In this document: positions 50,842 to 59,278 of the stretch, in pieces | Layout of the letters: each line of letters starts with the position of its first letter | How positions within the stretch are numbered: the first letter of the stretch is position 1 | Assembly: GCA_964546375.1 (NCBI GenBank) | Contig: CAZJJO010000001.1 | Coordinates: 1-59,934 of the forward strand | Direction: 5' to 3' | DNA: 59,934 nt | Origin: CAYVFM01 sp964546375 | GTDB lineage: Bacteria; Gemmatimonadota; Gemmatimonadetes; Palauibacterales; Palauibacteraceae | Program-made: the position numbers and the translations under genes | Notes under the pieces: model-generated | The model's database searches: none | Told to the model about the DNA's origin: nothing | What the model saw: only the letters and a program-made list of their open reading frames with translations

Positions 50842-50891
50842 CCGCTCCGGCGGGGGCGGACCGGTCCCTGCGCCCGCTCCCGTCCTCGCAT
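50838..50891 (-). CDS. 17-residue leader ORF coupled to the alpha/beta hydrolase
   Basis: ATG (50889-50891) lies 8 nt after a strong GGAGGGAGG ribosome site and opens a 17-codon frame (MRGRERAQGPVRPRRSG). Its TGA overlaps the GTG of the hydrolase. It may be a translational-coupling leader; the peptide itself is Arg-rich and unlikely to be functional. Confidence 0.4.
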   Translation of the reverse strand: MRGRERAQGPVRPRRSG

Positions 50892-51133
50892 CGATGCGTC
50901 CTCCCTCCGTCGTACGCCCCGGCGGTCGATCCTCGGCCGCGGGACAAGGTAGGCGCCGGCCCGCCCCGCCCGAACCGGCGGGTCGGGCCGAACGAGGAGC
51001 GGGGACGGATCGGGCCGGGAGGCGCGGGCGAGGGGGCTCGGGGCGGTCGCGATCTTGCACGTTCCTCTTCCCCGACCGGGGAGGGTGCGCCCCCGGCAGC
51101 TCGCGCCACCTCGAACTCGTGGAGCGGACCCCC

Positions 51134-52039
51134 ATGGAGATCTTCGTCACCGGCGTCACCGGCCACGTGGGCGGCGCGGTGGCCCGCAGGCTCGCGGAAG
51201 CGGGCCACCGGGTCACCGGCCTGCTCCGGTCGGCGGGCAAGCGGGACCGCCTGGCGGACGCCGGGATCGAGCCCGTCTACGGCGACATGACCATCCCCGC
51301 CAGCTACCGGCCGGCCGCCCGGGAGCACGACGCGCTGATCCACTGCGCCTTCCGCGGGGAAGGGGACGCCGTCGGCGGCGACCGCACCGCGCTGGACGCC
51401 CTGCTCGACGCGGCCCGCCTGGGCGAGCGGCCCCGGACGGTGGTCTACACCTCGGGCTGCTGGGTGCTGGGCGACACCGGCGGCGAGGTGGCCGACGAGG
51501 ACACGCCGGTGGAGGATCCCGCCGAGGTGGTGGGCTGGCGCCCCCGGCACGAGCAGATCGTCCTGGAGGCCGACGGCGAGGAGGGGCTCACCACCGCCGT
51601 CGTCCGGCCGGGCCTCGTCTACGGCGGCGCCGGCTCCCTCACCGGCCGCCTCTTCGCCACCGCCGAGCGGGAGGGAGCCGCCGAGGTGCCCGGCGACGGG
51701 GAACAGCACTGGTCGTTCGTCCATCGCGAGGACCTGGCGGATCTCTACCTGCGGGTGCTCGAGGAGGGGGCGTCCGGGATCTTCCACGGCGTGGACGGCG
51801 TGCCCGTGCCGGCCCGGGAGGCGGCGCGCGCGGCCTCGGAGGCGGCCGGCGCCGGCGGCCGGGTCCGCACCGTGGACGTCGAGGAGGCGCGCCAGGAGCT
51901 GGGGGCGATGGCCGACGCCCTCTGCCTGGACCAGCGGCTGGCCGCGCGCCGCTCGGCGGAGATCGGATGGGGGCCGGAGCGGCCCTGCTTCCCGGAGGCG
52001 GCCGAGGCGGCCTGCCGGGCCTGGCGGCAGGCACGATGA
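51134..52039 (+). CDS. NAD-dependent epimerase/dehydratase (extended SDR)
   Basis: A 301-residue extended short-chain dehydrogenase-like protein. The Rossmann motif TGVTGHVGG is at residues 6-14. A TSG segment and later RPRHEQ/VRPGLVYG occupy the usual active-site region, but the canonical Tyr-x3-Lys is replaced (WRPRHEQI), so it may be a non-classical or catalytically altered member (NmrA/YcfC-like). The start is ATG at 51134. It is first in a three-gene operon, overlapping the next gene by ATGA. Confidence 0.82.
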   Translation: MEIFVTGVTGHVGGAVARRLAEAGHRVTGLLRSAGKRDRLADAGIEPVYGDMTIPASYRPAAREHDALIHCAFRGEGDAVGGDRTALDALLDAARLGERPRTVVYTSGCWVLGDTGGEVADEDTPVEDPAEVVGWRPRHEQIVLEADGEEGLTTAVVRPGLVYGGAGSLTGRLFATAEREGAAEVPGDGEQHWSFVHREDLADLYLRVLEEGASGIFHGVDGVPVPAREAARAASEAAGAGGRVRTVDVEEARQELGAMADALCLDQRLAARRSAEIGWGPERPCFPEAAEAACRAWRQAR

Positions 52040-52695
52040 GCGGCGCCGGCGGTCGGGCCGGGGGGGACGCGCCGGAGCGGCCCGTGCTCGGCTGGCGGGA
52101 ATGGGCGCGGCTCCCGGGGCTGGGCGTGGACCGGATCAAGGTGAAGGTCGACACGGGCGCCCGCTCCTCCTCGCTCCACGCCTACGACGTCGAGCGGGTG
52201 GAGCACGACGGCGAGACCCACCTCCGCTTCCAGATCCACCCCGTCCAGCGGGACGACTCGGTGGTCGTCGAGGCCGAGGCGCCCCTGCACGAGGAGCGGA
52301 AGGTCCGCCCCTCGACGGGACGGCAGACGACCCGGCCCGTCGTCGTCACCGAGCTGGAGGTGGCGGGGCGACGGTTCTCGGTCGAGGTCACGCTGGCCAA
52401 CCGCGACCGGATGGGCTTCCGGATGCTGCTGGGCCGCGAGGCCCTGGCGGGCCGCTTCCTGGTGGATCCCTCCGGCTCCTTCCTGGCCGGAGGCACCCGC
52501 CGGCGTCCGCCGGACCGGTTCGGGGCGTCGGGAGAGGGGGACGACGGCGGGCCGGCACGGCCGGCCGACGCGAAGGACGCCGGGGGACCGGGACGCGGCG
52601 GCGCCCGGCGCGACCCCACCGATCCGCCGCGCCAGGCGCCGGGAGCGGAGGGCGAGGGGGGAGGCGGCCCCGACGAGCCGGGAGGGGAAGGGTGA
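52036..52695 (+). CDS. RimB-like retropepsin-fold protein (ATP-dependent zinc protease family)
   Basis: A 219-residue protein whose first ~150 residues are the DUF785 / RimB-type retropepsin-like domain found beside rimK. The aspartic-protease-like motif is KVDTGARSSSLHA, followed by RPVVVTELEVAGRRFSVEV and GFRMLLGREAL. The last ~65 residues are Gly/Pro/Asp-rich and probably disordered. Family members are thought to process glutamate tails or act with RimK. Its start ATG overlaps the epimerase stop and its stop overlaps the rimK start (GTGA), so production is tightly linked. Confidence 0.88.
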   Translation: MSGAGGRAGGDAPERPVLGWREWARLPGLGVDRIKVKVDTGARSSSLHAYDVERVEHDGETHLRFQIHPVQRDDSVVVEAEAPLHEERKVRPSTGRQTTRPVVVTELEVAGRRFSVEVTLANRDRMGFRMLLGREALAGRFLVDPSGSFLAGGTRRRPPDRFGASGEGDDGGPARPADAKDAGGPGRGGARRDPTDPPRQAPGAEGEGGGGPDEPGGEG

Positions 52696-53597
52696 AGCTC
52701 GGCATCCTGTCTCGGAAGGCCTCGCTCTACTCCACCCGCCGCCTGCGCGAGGCGGCCCGCGAGCGGGGGCACGAGGCCCGCGTCGTCAACTACCTCCGCT
52801 GCACGATGAACATCACGGCCCGCCGTCCGGCGGTGGTCCTGGGCGAGGAGCGGCTGGCCTTCGACGCGGTCGTCCCCCGGATCGGGGCCTCCGCCACCTT
52901 CTACGGCACGGCCGTGGTCCGCCAGTTCGAGATGACCGGCACCTTCACGGCCAACGAGTCCCAGGCCGTCGCCCGGTCCCGCGACAAGCTCCGCGCCCTG
53001 CAGCTCCTCTCGCGGGAGGGGATCGACCTCCCGGTGACCGGCTTCGCGCACTCGGTGAAGGACACCGCGGCCCTGCTGGACCTGGTGGGCGGGCCGCCGG
53101 TGGTGGTGAAGCTGCTGGAGGGGACGCAGGGCCGGGGGGTCATCCTGGCGGAGACGCGGAAGGCCGCCGAGTCGGTGATCGACGCCTTCCGGCAGCTCGA
53201 CGCCAACATCCTGGTGCAGGAGTTCGTGGCCGACGCGGGCGGCGAGGACCTCCGCGTCTTCGTCGTCGACGGGGAGGTGGTCGCCGCCATGGTCCGCCGC
53301 GCGGCCCCCGGCGAGTTCCGGGCCAACCTCCACCTGGGAGGCACCGCCGAGGAGGCGGAGCTGAGCGACGAGGAGCGGGAGATCTCCGTCCAGGCCGCCG
53401 AGTGCCTGGGGCTCGGGGTCTGCGGCGTGGACCTGTTGCGCTCGGGCCGCGGGCCGCTGGTCCTCGAGGTCAACTCGTCGCCGGGGCTGGAGGGGATCGA
53501 GTCGGCCACCGGCGTCGACGTCGCCGGCGCCGTGGTGGCCTACGTCGAGCGGGCCGTGGAGGCCGGCGCCTCGCCGCGGGGGCGCGGAGCGGGCTGA
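52692..53597 (+). CDS. rimK: RimK-type L-glutamate ligase
   Basis: A 301-residue ATP-grasp ligase. LGILSRKASLYSTRRL is the RimK N-terminus, VVKLLEGTQGRGVILAET the ATP-grasp lysine/glycine loop, EDLRVFVVDGEVVAAM the metal/ATP region and VDLLRSGRGPLVLEVNSSPGLEG the final metal motif. RimK adds glutamates to the C-terminus of ribosomal protein S6 in enterobacteria; other targets are possible. The start is GTG at 52692. It is the last gene of the epimerase-RimB-RimK operon. Confidence 0.92.
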   Translation: MKLGILSRKASLYSTRRLREAARERGHEARVVNYLRCTMNITARRPAVVLGEERLAFDAVVPRIGASATFYGTAVVRQFEMTGTFTANESQAVARSRDKLRALQLLSREGIDLPVTGFAHSVKDTAALLDLVGGPPVVVKLLEGTQGRGVILAETRKAAESVIDAFRQLDANILVQEFVADAGGEDLRVFVVDGEVVAAMVRRAAPGEFRANLHLGGTAEEAELSDEEREISVQAAECLGLGVCGVDLLRSGRGPLVLEVNSSPGLEGIESATGVDVAGAVVAYVERAVEAGASPRGRGAG

Positions 53598-53662
53598 GGG
53601 CCGGCGCGGCCGGCCGGTCCGTCGGGGCCGTCCGACCCCCGAACCCGCGGTCGGGCGGCCGG

Positions 53663-53668
53663 TATGAT
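53663..53668 (+). promoter_or_regulatory. candidate -10 box upstream of aconitase
   Basis: TATGAT in otherwise GC-rich DNA, ~117 bp before the aconitase start; no clear -35 partner. It would give a ~110-nt leader containing a tandem repeat. Confidence 0.35.
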
Positions 53669-53739
53669 AGGTGCTGCGATCCGCGTGAGGGGCGGCCGGC
53701 GGGTCCGCCGGCCGCCGCCACGGGCCGGAGCCGCCGACG

Positions 53740-53773
53740 ACATCGACACGATCGGAACATCGACACGACCGGA
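53740..53773. repeat. tandem 17-bp repeat in the aconitase leader
   Basis: Two abutting copies of ACATCGACACGATCGGA, the second with one change (T to C). They lie 12 bp before the GTG start. Possible regulatory leader element or replication slippage product. Confidence 0.55.
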
Positions 53774-53784
53774 AGGGAGTCGCC

Positions 53785-55758
53785 GTGGGTCAGAACGTCG
53801 CCGAGAAGCTGATCTCCTCCCACCTGGTGGAGGGTGAGATGGTCCCGGGCGAGGAGATCGCCGTCGAGGTGGACCAGACCCTCACCCAGGACGCCACCGG
53901 GACCCTGGTGATGCTGGAGCTGGAGGCCATGGAGCTGGACCGGGTGAAGACCGAGCTGTCGGCGCAGTACGTCGACCACAACCTGATCCAGGAGGACAAC
54001 AAGAACCCCGACGACCACTTCTTCCTCCAGAGCGCCTGCAAGCGCTTCGGCGTCTGGTACAGCCGGCCCGGCAACGGCGTCAGCCATCCGGTCCACCAGG
54101 AGCGCTTCGGCGTGCCGGGCAAGACGATGGTGGGCTCCGACAGCCACACCCCCGCGGCCGGCGCCATCGGGATGCTGGCGATCGGCTCGGGCGGCATGGA
54201 CATCGCCATGGCCATGGCCGGGGAGCCCTACCACTTCAAGATGCCCGAGATCTGGGGCGTCGAGCTGACCGGCGAGCTGCCCGACTGGGTCAGCGCCAAG
54301 GACGTCATCCTCGAGATGCTCCGGCGCCACGACGTCGACGGCGCCGTGAACCGGATCATCGAGTACTACGGCCCCGGCCTCGACTCGCTCTCGGCCATGG
54401 ACCGGCACGTCATCGCCAACATGGGCACCGAGCTGGGGGCCACCACCACCGTCTTCCCCTCGGACGACGAGGTGCGGCGGTTCCTGCGGGCCCAGGACCG
54501 GGAGGAGGACTGGAGCCGGATCGAGGCCGACCCGGACGCCGGCTACGACGTCCACGAGCAGATCGACCTCTCGGAGGTGGAGCCGCTCATCGCGCTCCCC
54601 TCGAGCCCGGGCAACGTGGTGCCGGTGACCGAGGTGGCCGGGAAGCCCCTGTCGCAGGCCTACATCGGCTCCTCGGCGAACCCCGGCTACCGGGACTTCG
54701 CCGTCCCCGCCGAGATGGTGAAGGGCCGGCAGGTGGACGAGGGCGTGAGCTTCGACGTCAACCCGACCTCGCGGCAGATCCTCGAGAACCTGGACCGCGA
54801 CGACCACCTGCTCAGCCTCATCCACTCCGGGGCCCGCATCCACCAGGCCGGCTGCAACGGCTGCATCGGGATGGGCCAGGCGCCGGCCACCGACACCAAC
54901 AGCCTGCGCACCGTGCCCCGGAACTTCCCGGACCGCTCGGGGACCGAGGAGGACCGGGTCTTCCTCTGCAGCCCGGAGACGGCCACCGCCTCGGCGCTGA
55001 CCGGCGAGATCACCGACCCCCGGGAGATGGAGGAGCGGTTCGGGATGAGCTATCCGCGGATCGAGGACCCCGACGACCCCATCGTCAACACCGAGTCGCT
55101 CACGCCGCCCCCGCCGCCCGAGGCGTCGCGGAAGGTGGAGCTCCGCAAGGGACCCAACGTCTCCAGCGTGCCGACGATCGAGCCCATGCCCGACGTGCTG
55201 GAGGTGCCGGTCAACTTCGTGGCCGAGGACGACATCTCCACCGACGAGATCCTCCGGGCCGGGACCGACGTGCTGCCCTACCGGAGCAACATCCCGGAGA
55301 TCGCCAAGTTCTCCTTCGACGTGGTCGATCCGGACTACTACGACAAGGCGATGGACGTCCGCGACGAGGGCGGCCACGCCGTGGTGGGCGGGAAGAACTA
55401 CGGCCAGGGCTCGAGCCGCGAGCACGCCGCCCTGGCGCCCCGGTACCTGGGGCTCCGCCTGGTGGTGGCGAGGGACTACGCCCGCATCCACTGGCAGAAC
55501 CTGGTCAACTTCTCGGTCCTGCCGCTGACCTTCGAGGACGAAGCCGACTACGGCCGCGTCGAGGAGGGCGACGTCCTGCGGGTCACCGACATCCACGACA
55601 CGCTCCGGAACGGCGACGGCACGGTGGAGGTCGAGAACACCACGAAGGGCGAGAGCTACGCCTGCCGCCACGACCTCTCCGACCGCCAGGTGGAGGTGCT
55701 GCTGAAGGGCGGCCAGATCGAGTGGATGAAGGAGCGGCTCGGGAACGGCGGCCGGTGA
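53785..55758 (+). CDS. acnA: aconitate hydratase
   Basis: A 657-residue aconitase, the short type resembling mitochondrial/AcnA-like enzymes found in several non-proteobacterial phyla. It interconverts citrate and isocitrate in the TCA cycle. It has VDHNLIQED, GVSHPVHQERFGVPGKTMVGSDSHT substrate-binding segments, two of the [4Fe-4S] cysteines in GCNGCIG (~residue 355) and the swivelling domain with YGQGSSREHAALAPR. The start is GTG at 53785 behind GGAAGGGAG. Confidence 0.94.
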   Translation: MGQNVAEKLISSHLVEGEMVPGEEIAVEVDQTLTQDATGTLVMLELEAMELDRVKTELSAQYVDHNLIQEDNKNPDDHFFLQSACKRFGVWYSRPGNGVSHPVHQERFGVPGKTMVGSDSHTPAAGAIGMLAIGSGGMDIAMAMAGEPYHFKMPEIWGVELTGELPDWVSAKDVILEMLRRHDVDGAVNRIIEYYGPGLDSLSAMDRHVIANMGTELGATTTVFPSDDEVRRFLRAQDREEDWSRIEADPDAGYDVHEQIDLSEVEPLIALPSSPGNVVPVTEVAGKPLSQAYIGSSANPGYRDFAVPAEMVKGRQVDEGVSFDVNPTSRQILENLDRDDHLLSLIHSGARIHQAGCNGCIGMGQAPATDTNSLRTVPRNFPDRSGTEEDRVFLCSPETATASALTGEITDPREMEERFGMSYPRIEDPDDPIVNTESLTPPPPPEASRKVELRKGPNVSSVPTIEPMPDVLEVPVNFVAEDDISTDEILRAGTDVLPYRSNIPEIAKFSFDVVDPDYYDKAMDVRDEGGHAVVGGKNYGQGSSREHAALAPRYLGLRLVVARDYARIHWQNLVNFSVLPLTFEDEADYGRVEEGDVLRVTDIHDTLRNGDGTVEVENTTKGESYACRHDLSDRQVEVLLKGGQIEWMKERLGNGGR

Positions 55759-55762
55759 GCCC

Positions 55763-55800
55763 CGCCGCCCCGGGCGGCGTCCCCGGTCGCCCGGGACCGG
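55763..55800. terminator. two tandem GC hairpins between convergent acnA and usp genes
   Basis: CGCCGCCC-C-GGGCGGCG (55763-55779) is followed by CCGGTC / GACCGG around a 6-nt loop (55783-55800). Together they fill the start of the 97-bp convergent gap; likely transcription termination. Confidence 0.4.
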
Positions 55801-55855
55801 CACCGGGCGCGGGCCGGCGGACGCCCGGAAGGGCGGTCCGCGGATCGTCGTCCGG

Positions 55856-56698
55856 TCAGTCCTCCCCGACCAGGAGCACGGGACAGCCCGCCGAGCGCAG
55901 CAGCCGGCCCAGCTCCTCCCCCTCCTCGCGGAAGGGCGGCCTCGGGGCCACCAGCACGCCCCCGTCCACCTCGGCCAGGGCGGCGCAGATCCCGGTGACG
56001 CTGGCGCCGGGCAGGTGCCGGTAGGCGGCCGAGAGCCCGGCCTCGGCCAGGCGCTCCTCCGCGCGGTCGCGCAGCTCGCGGGCCGCTCCCGCATCCGCCG
56101 CCGTGAGCAGGACGGTGAGCCGGGCGTCGTCCCGGCCGGCCAGGGCGGCGCCGGTGCGGACGGCCTCCCAGCCCGCCTCCGAGCCGTCGTGCATCACCTG
56201 CACCGACCGGCCGAGGTGGGTCCCCTGGCGGAGGACCAGGACGGGGCGGCCGAGGGTGCGCACCAGCTCGCGGACGGTGGTCCCGGGCGCCCGCCACGGG
56301 GACCGGCCGGTGGCGCCCAGCGCGACCAGGTCGGCCTCCTCGGCGGCCGCGGCCAGCTCCCGCGAGGGCCGGCCGCGCAGGGTCCGGAACGTCCACGAGA
56401 CCCGGGCCCGGTCGGCGGCCGCCTCCAGGGCCTCGCGGGCCCGCCGGGCCTGGGCCCGGATCTCCCGCGCCAGCTCGTCGGGATCGAGCTCGCGGGGCTC
56501 GCCGCCGAAGAGCGTCACCTCCCGGCTGGACGGGAGCTGGCCGGCCCGCAGGAGGTCGGACTCCTCGACGAAGACGCCGGTGACCTCGGCGCGGAGATCG
56601 GCGGCGAGCTGGACGGCCGCCTCCAGCCCGGCCAGGCTGTCGGCCGAGGCGTCCAGCGCCACCAGGATGCGGCGGATCCGGCGGGGCTCGGCGCTCAC
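55856..56698 (-). CDS. tandem-domain universal stress protein
   Basis: A 280-residue protein with two Usp folds. The first (ILVALDASADSLAGLEAAVQLA, ~10-150) has a near-complete ATP-type end loop (ALGATGRSPWRAPGTTVREL). The second (VQVMHDGSEAGWEAVRTGAALA, ~165-280) is degenerate. The start is GTG at 56696-56698, overlapping the stop of the upstream Lon-family gene (GTGA), so it is coupled to a protease gene; a joint stress response is a reasonable inference. Confidence 0.88.
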   Translation of the reverse strand: MSAEPRRIRRILVALDASADSLAGLEAAVQLAADLRAEVTGVFVEESDLLRAGQLPSSREVTLFGGEPRELDPDELAREIRAQARRAREALEAAADRARVSWTFRTLRGRPSRELAAAAEEADLVALGATGRSPWRAPGTTVRELVRTLGRPVLVLRQGTHLGRSVQVMHDGSEAGWEAVRTGAALAGRDDARLTVLLTAADAGAARELRDRAEERLAEAGLSAAYRHLPGASVTGICAALAEVDGGVLVAPRPPFREEGEELGRLLRSAGCPVLLVGED

Positions 56699-59136
56699 GG
56701 GCCCGATCCCTCCTCGCCCGGTCCGCCGTCGGCGGCGAACGCGCGCCGTCGCTCGGCCAGCTCCGCCAGCCGCGCCTCCACCCGGGCGTTGAAGCTCCCC
56801 TCGGGGAACGTCCCGTCCTCCCGGCGCTCGCCCACCTCCGTCCCGGTGAGCACCGCCAGCCCCTGGTCGACGTGCTCGACCGCCCAGACGTGGAAGTCGC
56901 CGTCGGCCACCGCCTCGCGCACGTCCTCCCGCAGCATCAGGTGATCGACGTTGGCGGCCGGGATCAGCACCCCCTGCTCGCCGGTGAGGCCCCGGTCGCG
57001 GCAGACGTCGAAGAAGCCCTCGACCTTCTCGTTGACGCCGCCGATGGGCTGGATCTCGCCGTGCTGGTTCACCGAGCCCGTCACGGCCACGTCCTGCCGG
57101 AGCGGCGCTTCGGCGATGGCCGACAGGAGGGCGTACAGCTCGGCCGAGGAGGCGCTGTCCCCCTCGATGCCGCCGTAGGACTGCTCGAAGACCAGGCTGG
57201 CCGAGAGGGACAGCGGCCGGTCGGACGCGTAGCGGGATCCCAGGAAGCCCTGCAGGATCAGGACGCCCTTCGAGTGGATGGGTCCGCCCAGCTCCACCTC
57301 CCGCTCGATGTCGACCACCTCGCCGCCGCCCAGCCGAACGCGGGCCGTGATGCGGTTGGGCCGCCCGAAGGACTGGTCGCCGAGCTGCAGCACCGACAGG
57401 CCGTTGATCTGGCCGACCTCCCGGCCCTCGGTGTCGATGAGGATCGTCCCGCGCTCGATCTCCTCGCGGGTCCGCTCCCGGAGCCGGTCGGACCGATGGA
57501 TCCGCTCGTCGACGGCCTGCTGGACGTGCTCGGCCCGCACCACCTCGGCCCCGTCCTCGCCGGCCCAGAAGTCGGCCTCCCGGACCAGGTCCAGCACGCC
57601 GCGGCTCCGGACGGCCAGCTTGCGGCCGTCGCCCACCATCCTGGCTCCGCGCTCCACCACCCGGCCGACCGCCTCCCGGTGGAAGGGGCGCAGGCCCTCC
57701 TCGCGGACCAGGCCGCCCACCAGTCGGGCGTAGAGCGCCTCGTTCTCGGGGGTCCGGTCCAGGCGGTCGTCGAAGTCCGCCTGCACCTTGAAGAGGTCGC
57801 CGAAGTCCGGGTCGAACTGGGAGAGGAGGTAGTAGACCAGCCGGTCGCCCAGGAGGACCACCTTCACGTCCAGGTCCACGGGCTCGGGCTCCAGCGAGAC
57901 GGTGCTCATCAGCCCCAGGGCCTCGCGGGGCGACTCGATCCGGATCTCCCCGGCCTGGAGCGCCCGCTTCAGGCCCTCCCAGGCGAAGGGCTGGAGCAGC
58001 ACCCGGTGGGCGTCCAGCAGGAGGTAGCCCCCGTCGGCCCGGTGGAGCGCGCCGGGCTTGATCAGGTTGAAGTCGGTGACCAGCGCGCCCATCTGGGGCA
58101 GGTGCTCGACCCGCCCCACCAGGTTCTGGTAGGTGGGGTTGTCCTCGTACACCACCGGCGCGTGCTCGTCCTCGCCGTGATCCACCAGCACGTTCACCCG
58201 GTAGCGGCGGAGCTGGGGCTCCTCGGCCACCCGGCTGATCGGGCCCCCCACCCCGCCGGCCGGCGCCCGCCCGTCGCCGTCGTCGCCCAGGAAGTCGCGC
58301 ACGTTCTCGACCACGTGCTCCTGGACGTCGTTGAGGTGCTTCCGGATCTGCGGGTGGTCGGCGTACTCGTTCCGCAGCTCCTGGAGCAGGTCCCGGAGCG
58401 CGTAGCGGGCCACCTCGCGGTTCAGCTCGCGCAGCCGCTTCCGGGCGCGGCGCTGCTGGCCCGGCACCTGGCGGAGGATGCGCTGGAGCTCCTCCTGCAG
58501 CTCCTCGATGGCCGACTCCAGCCGCTGGCGCTTCTCCTCGTCGTAGCTCTCCAGCCGGTCGGGCGAGACGACCTCGTCGTCCTCGATGGGGGCGAACACG
58601 AAGCCCGAGGGGGTCCGGACCAGGGCCAGGCCGCGCTCGCGGGCCTCCTCCTGGAGCCGCTCGAAGGCCTCCTGGTGCTCCTCGCCCACCTCCTCCTGGA
58701 CCGCCTGCCGGCGCGTCTGGTACTCCTCGCTCTCGAAGGCCGCCGTGAGCGCGGGGCGCAGCTCCTCGAGCACCCGGTCCATGTCCCGCGACCAGGCGGC
58801 GCCCACGCCCGGCGGCAGCCGCAGCAGGGTCGGACGGTGCGGCTCGTCGAAGTTGTTGACGTAGCAGACGTCGGCCGGGACCTCGTCCTCCCCGGCGCGC
58901 TCCTCCACCAGGTGCCGGACCAGGGTCCGTCGGTCGGTGTCCTCCCGCCCCAGGGCGAAGATGTTGAACCCGTCCCCGCGGACCCCGATGCCGAACCGGA
59001 CGGCCCGGGCGGCCCGGGCCTGGCCGACGATGTCGGTGACGTCCTCCAGGTCCTCGGTGGTCTCGAACGAGAAGGCGTCCGGATCGGCGGCCCGGTAGAG
59101 GCGGTCCGGCTCCAGCGGGGAAGGGGCGTCGGACAC
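56695..59136 (-). CDS. Lon-family ATP-dependent protease (AAA-type, YcbZ/LonB-like)
   Basis: An 813-residue protein of the Lon-related group that lacks the classical Lon N-terminal substrate domain. The N-terminal third carries long Glu-rich coiled coils (EEHQEAFERLQEEARERG, EEKRQRLESAIEELQEELQR). The AAA part is divergent: GREDTDRRTLVRHLV replaces a standard Walker A, while GYLLLDAHRVLLQPFAWEGLKRAL fits Walker B. The C-terminal peptidase has the Ser-Lys dyad intact (Ser in EGDSASSAEL, Lys in GGVNEKVEGFF). The start is GTG at 59134-59136 with AAAGGAG upstream. Confidence 0.9.
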   Translation of the reverse strand: MSDAPSPLEPDRLYRAADPDAFSFETTEDLEDVTDIVGQARAARAVRFGIGVRGDGFNIFALGREDTDRRTLVRHLVEERAGEDEVPADVCYVNNFDEPHRPTLLRLPPGVGAAWSRDMDRVLEELRPALTAAFESEEYQTRRQAVQEEVGEEHQEAFERLQEEARERGLALVRTPSGFVFAPIEDDEVVSPDRLESYDEEKRQRLESAIEELQEELQRILRQVPGQQRRARKRLRELNREVARYALRDLLQELRNEYADHPQIRKHLNDVQEHVVENVRDFLGDDGDGRAPAGGVGGPISRVAEEPQLRRYRVNVLVDHGEDEHAPVVYEDNPTYQNLVGRVEHLPQMGALVTDFNLIKPGALHRADGGYLLLDAHRVLLQPFAWEGLKRALQAGEIRIESPREALGLMSTVSLEPEPVDLDVKVVLLGDRLVYYLLSQFDPDFGDLFKVQADFDDRLDRTPENEALYARLVGGLVREEGLRPFHREAVGRVVERGARMVGDGRKLAVRSRGVLDLVREADFWAGEDGAEVVRAEHVQQAVDERIHRSDRLRERTREEIERGTILIDTEGREVGQINGLSVLQLGDQSFGRPNRITARVRLGGGEVVDIEREVELGGPIHSKGVLILQGFLGSRYASDRPLSLSASLVFEQSYGGIEGDSASSAELYALLSAIAEAPLRQDVAVTGSVNQHGEIQPIGGVNEKVEGFFDVCRDRGLTGEQGVLIPAANVDHLMLREDVREAVADGDFHVWAVEHVDQGLAVLTGTEVGERREDGTFPEGSFNARVEARLAELAERRRAFAADGGPGEEGSGP

Positions 59137-59278
59137 GGTGCCGCTCCTTTCGGTCAGGTGCGCGTCTCGGCCATCATCGGGCTGGAAGAAGCGTTCCGCG
59201 GGCGGCCCCTCGTCGACGGGGGAGAGGGCGCGGCCGCGGGCGGGCGAGCGGATCCGGGAGGCCGGGCGGAGGTCCGAG

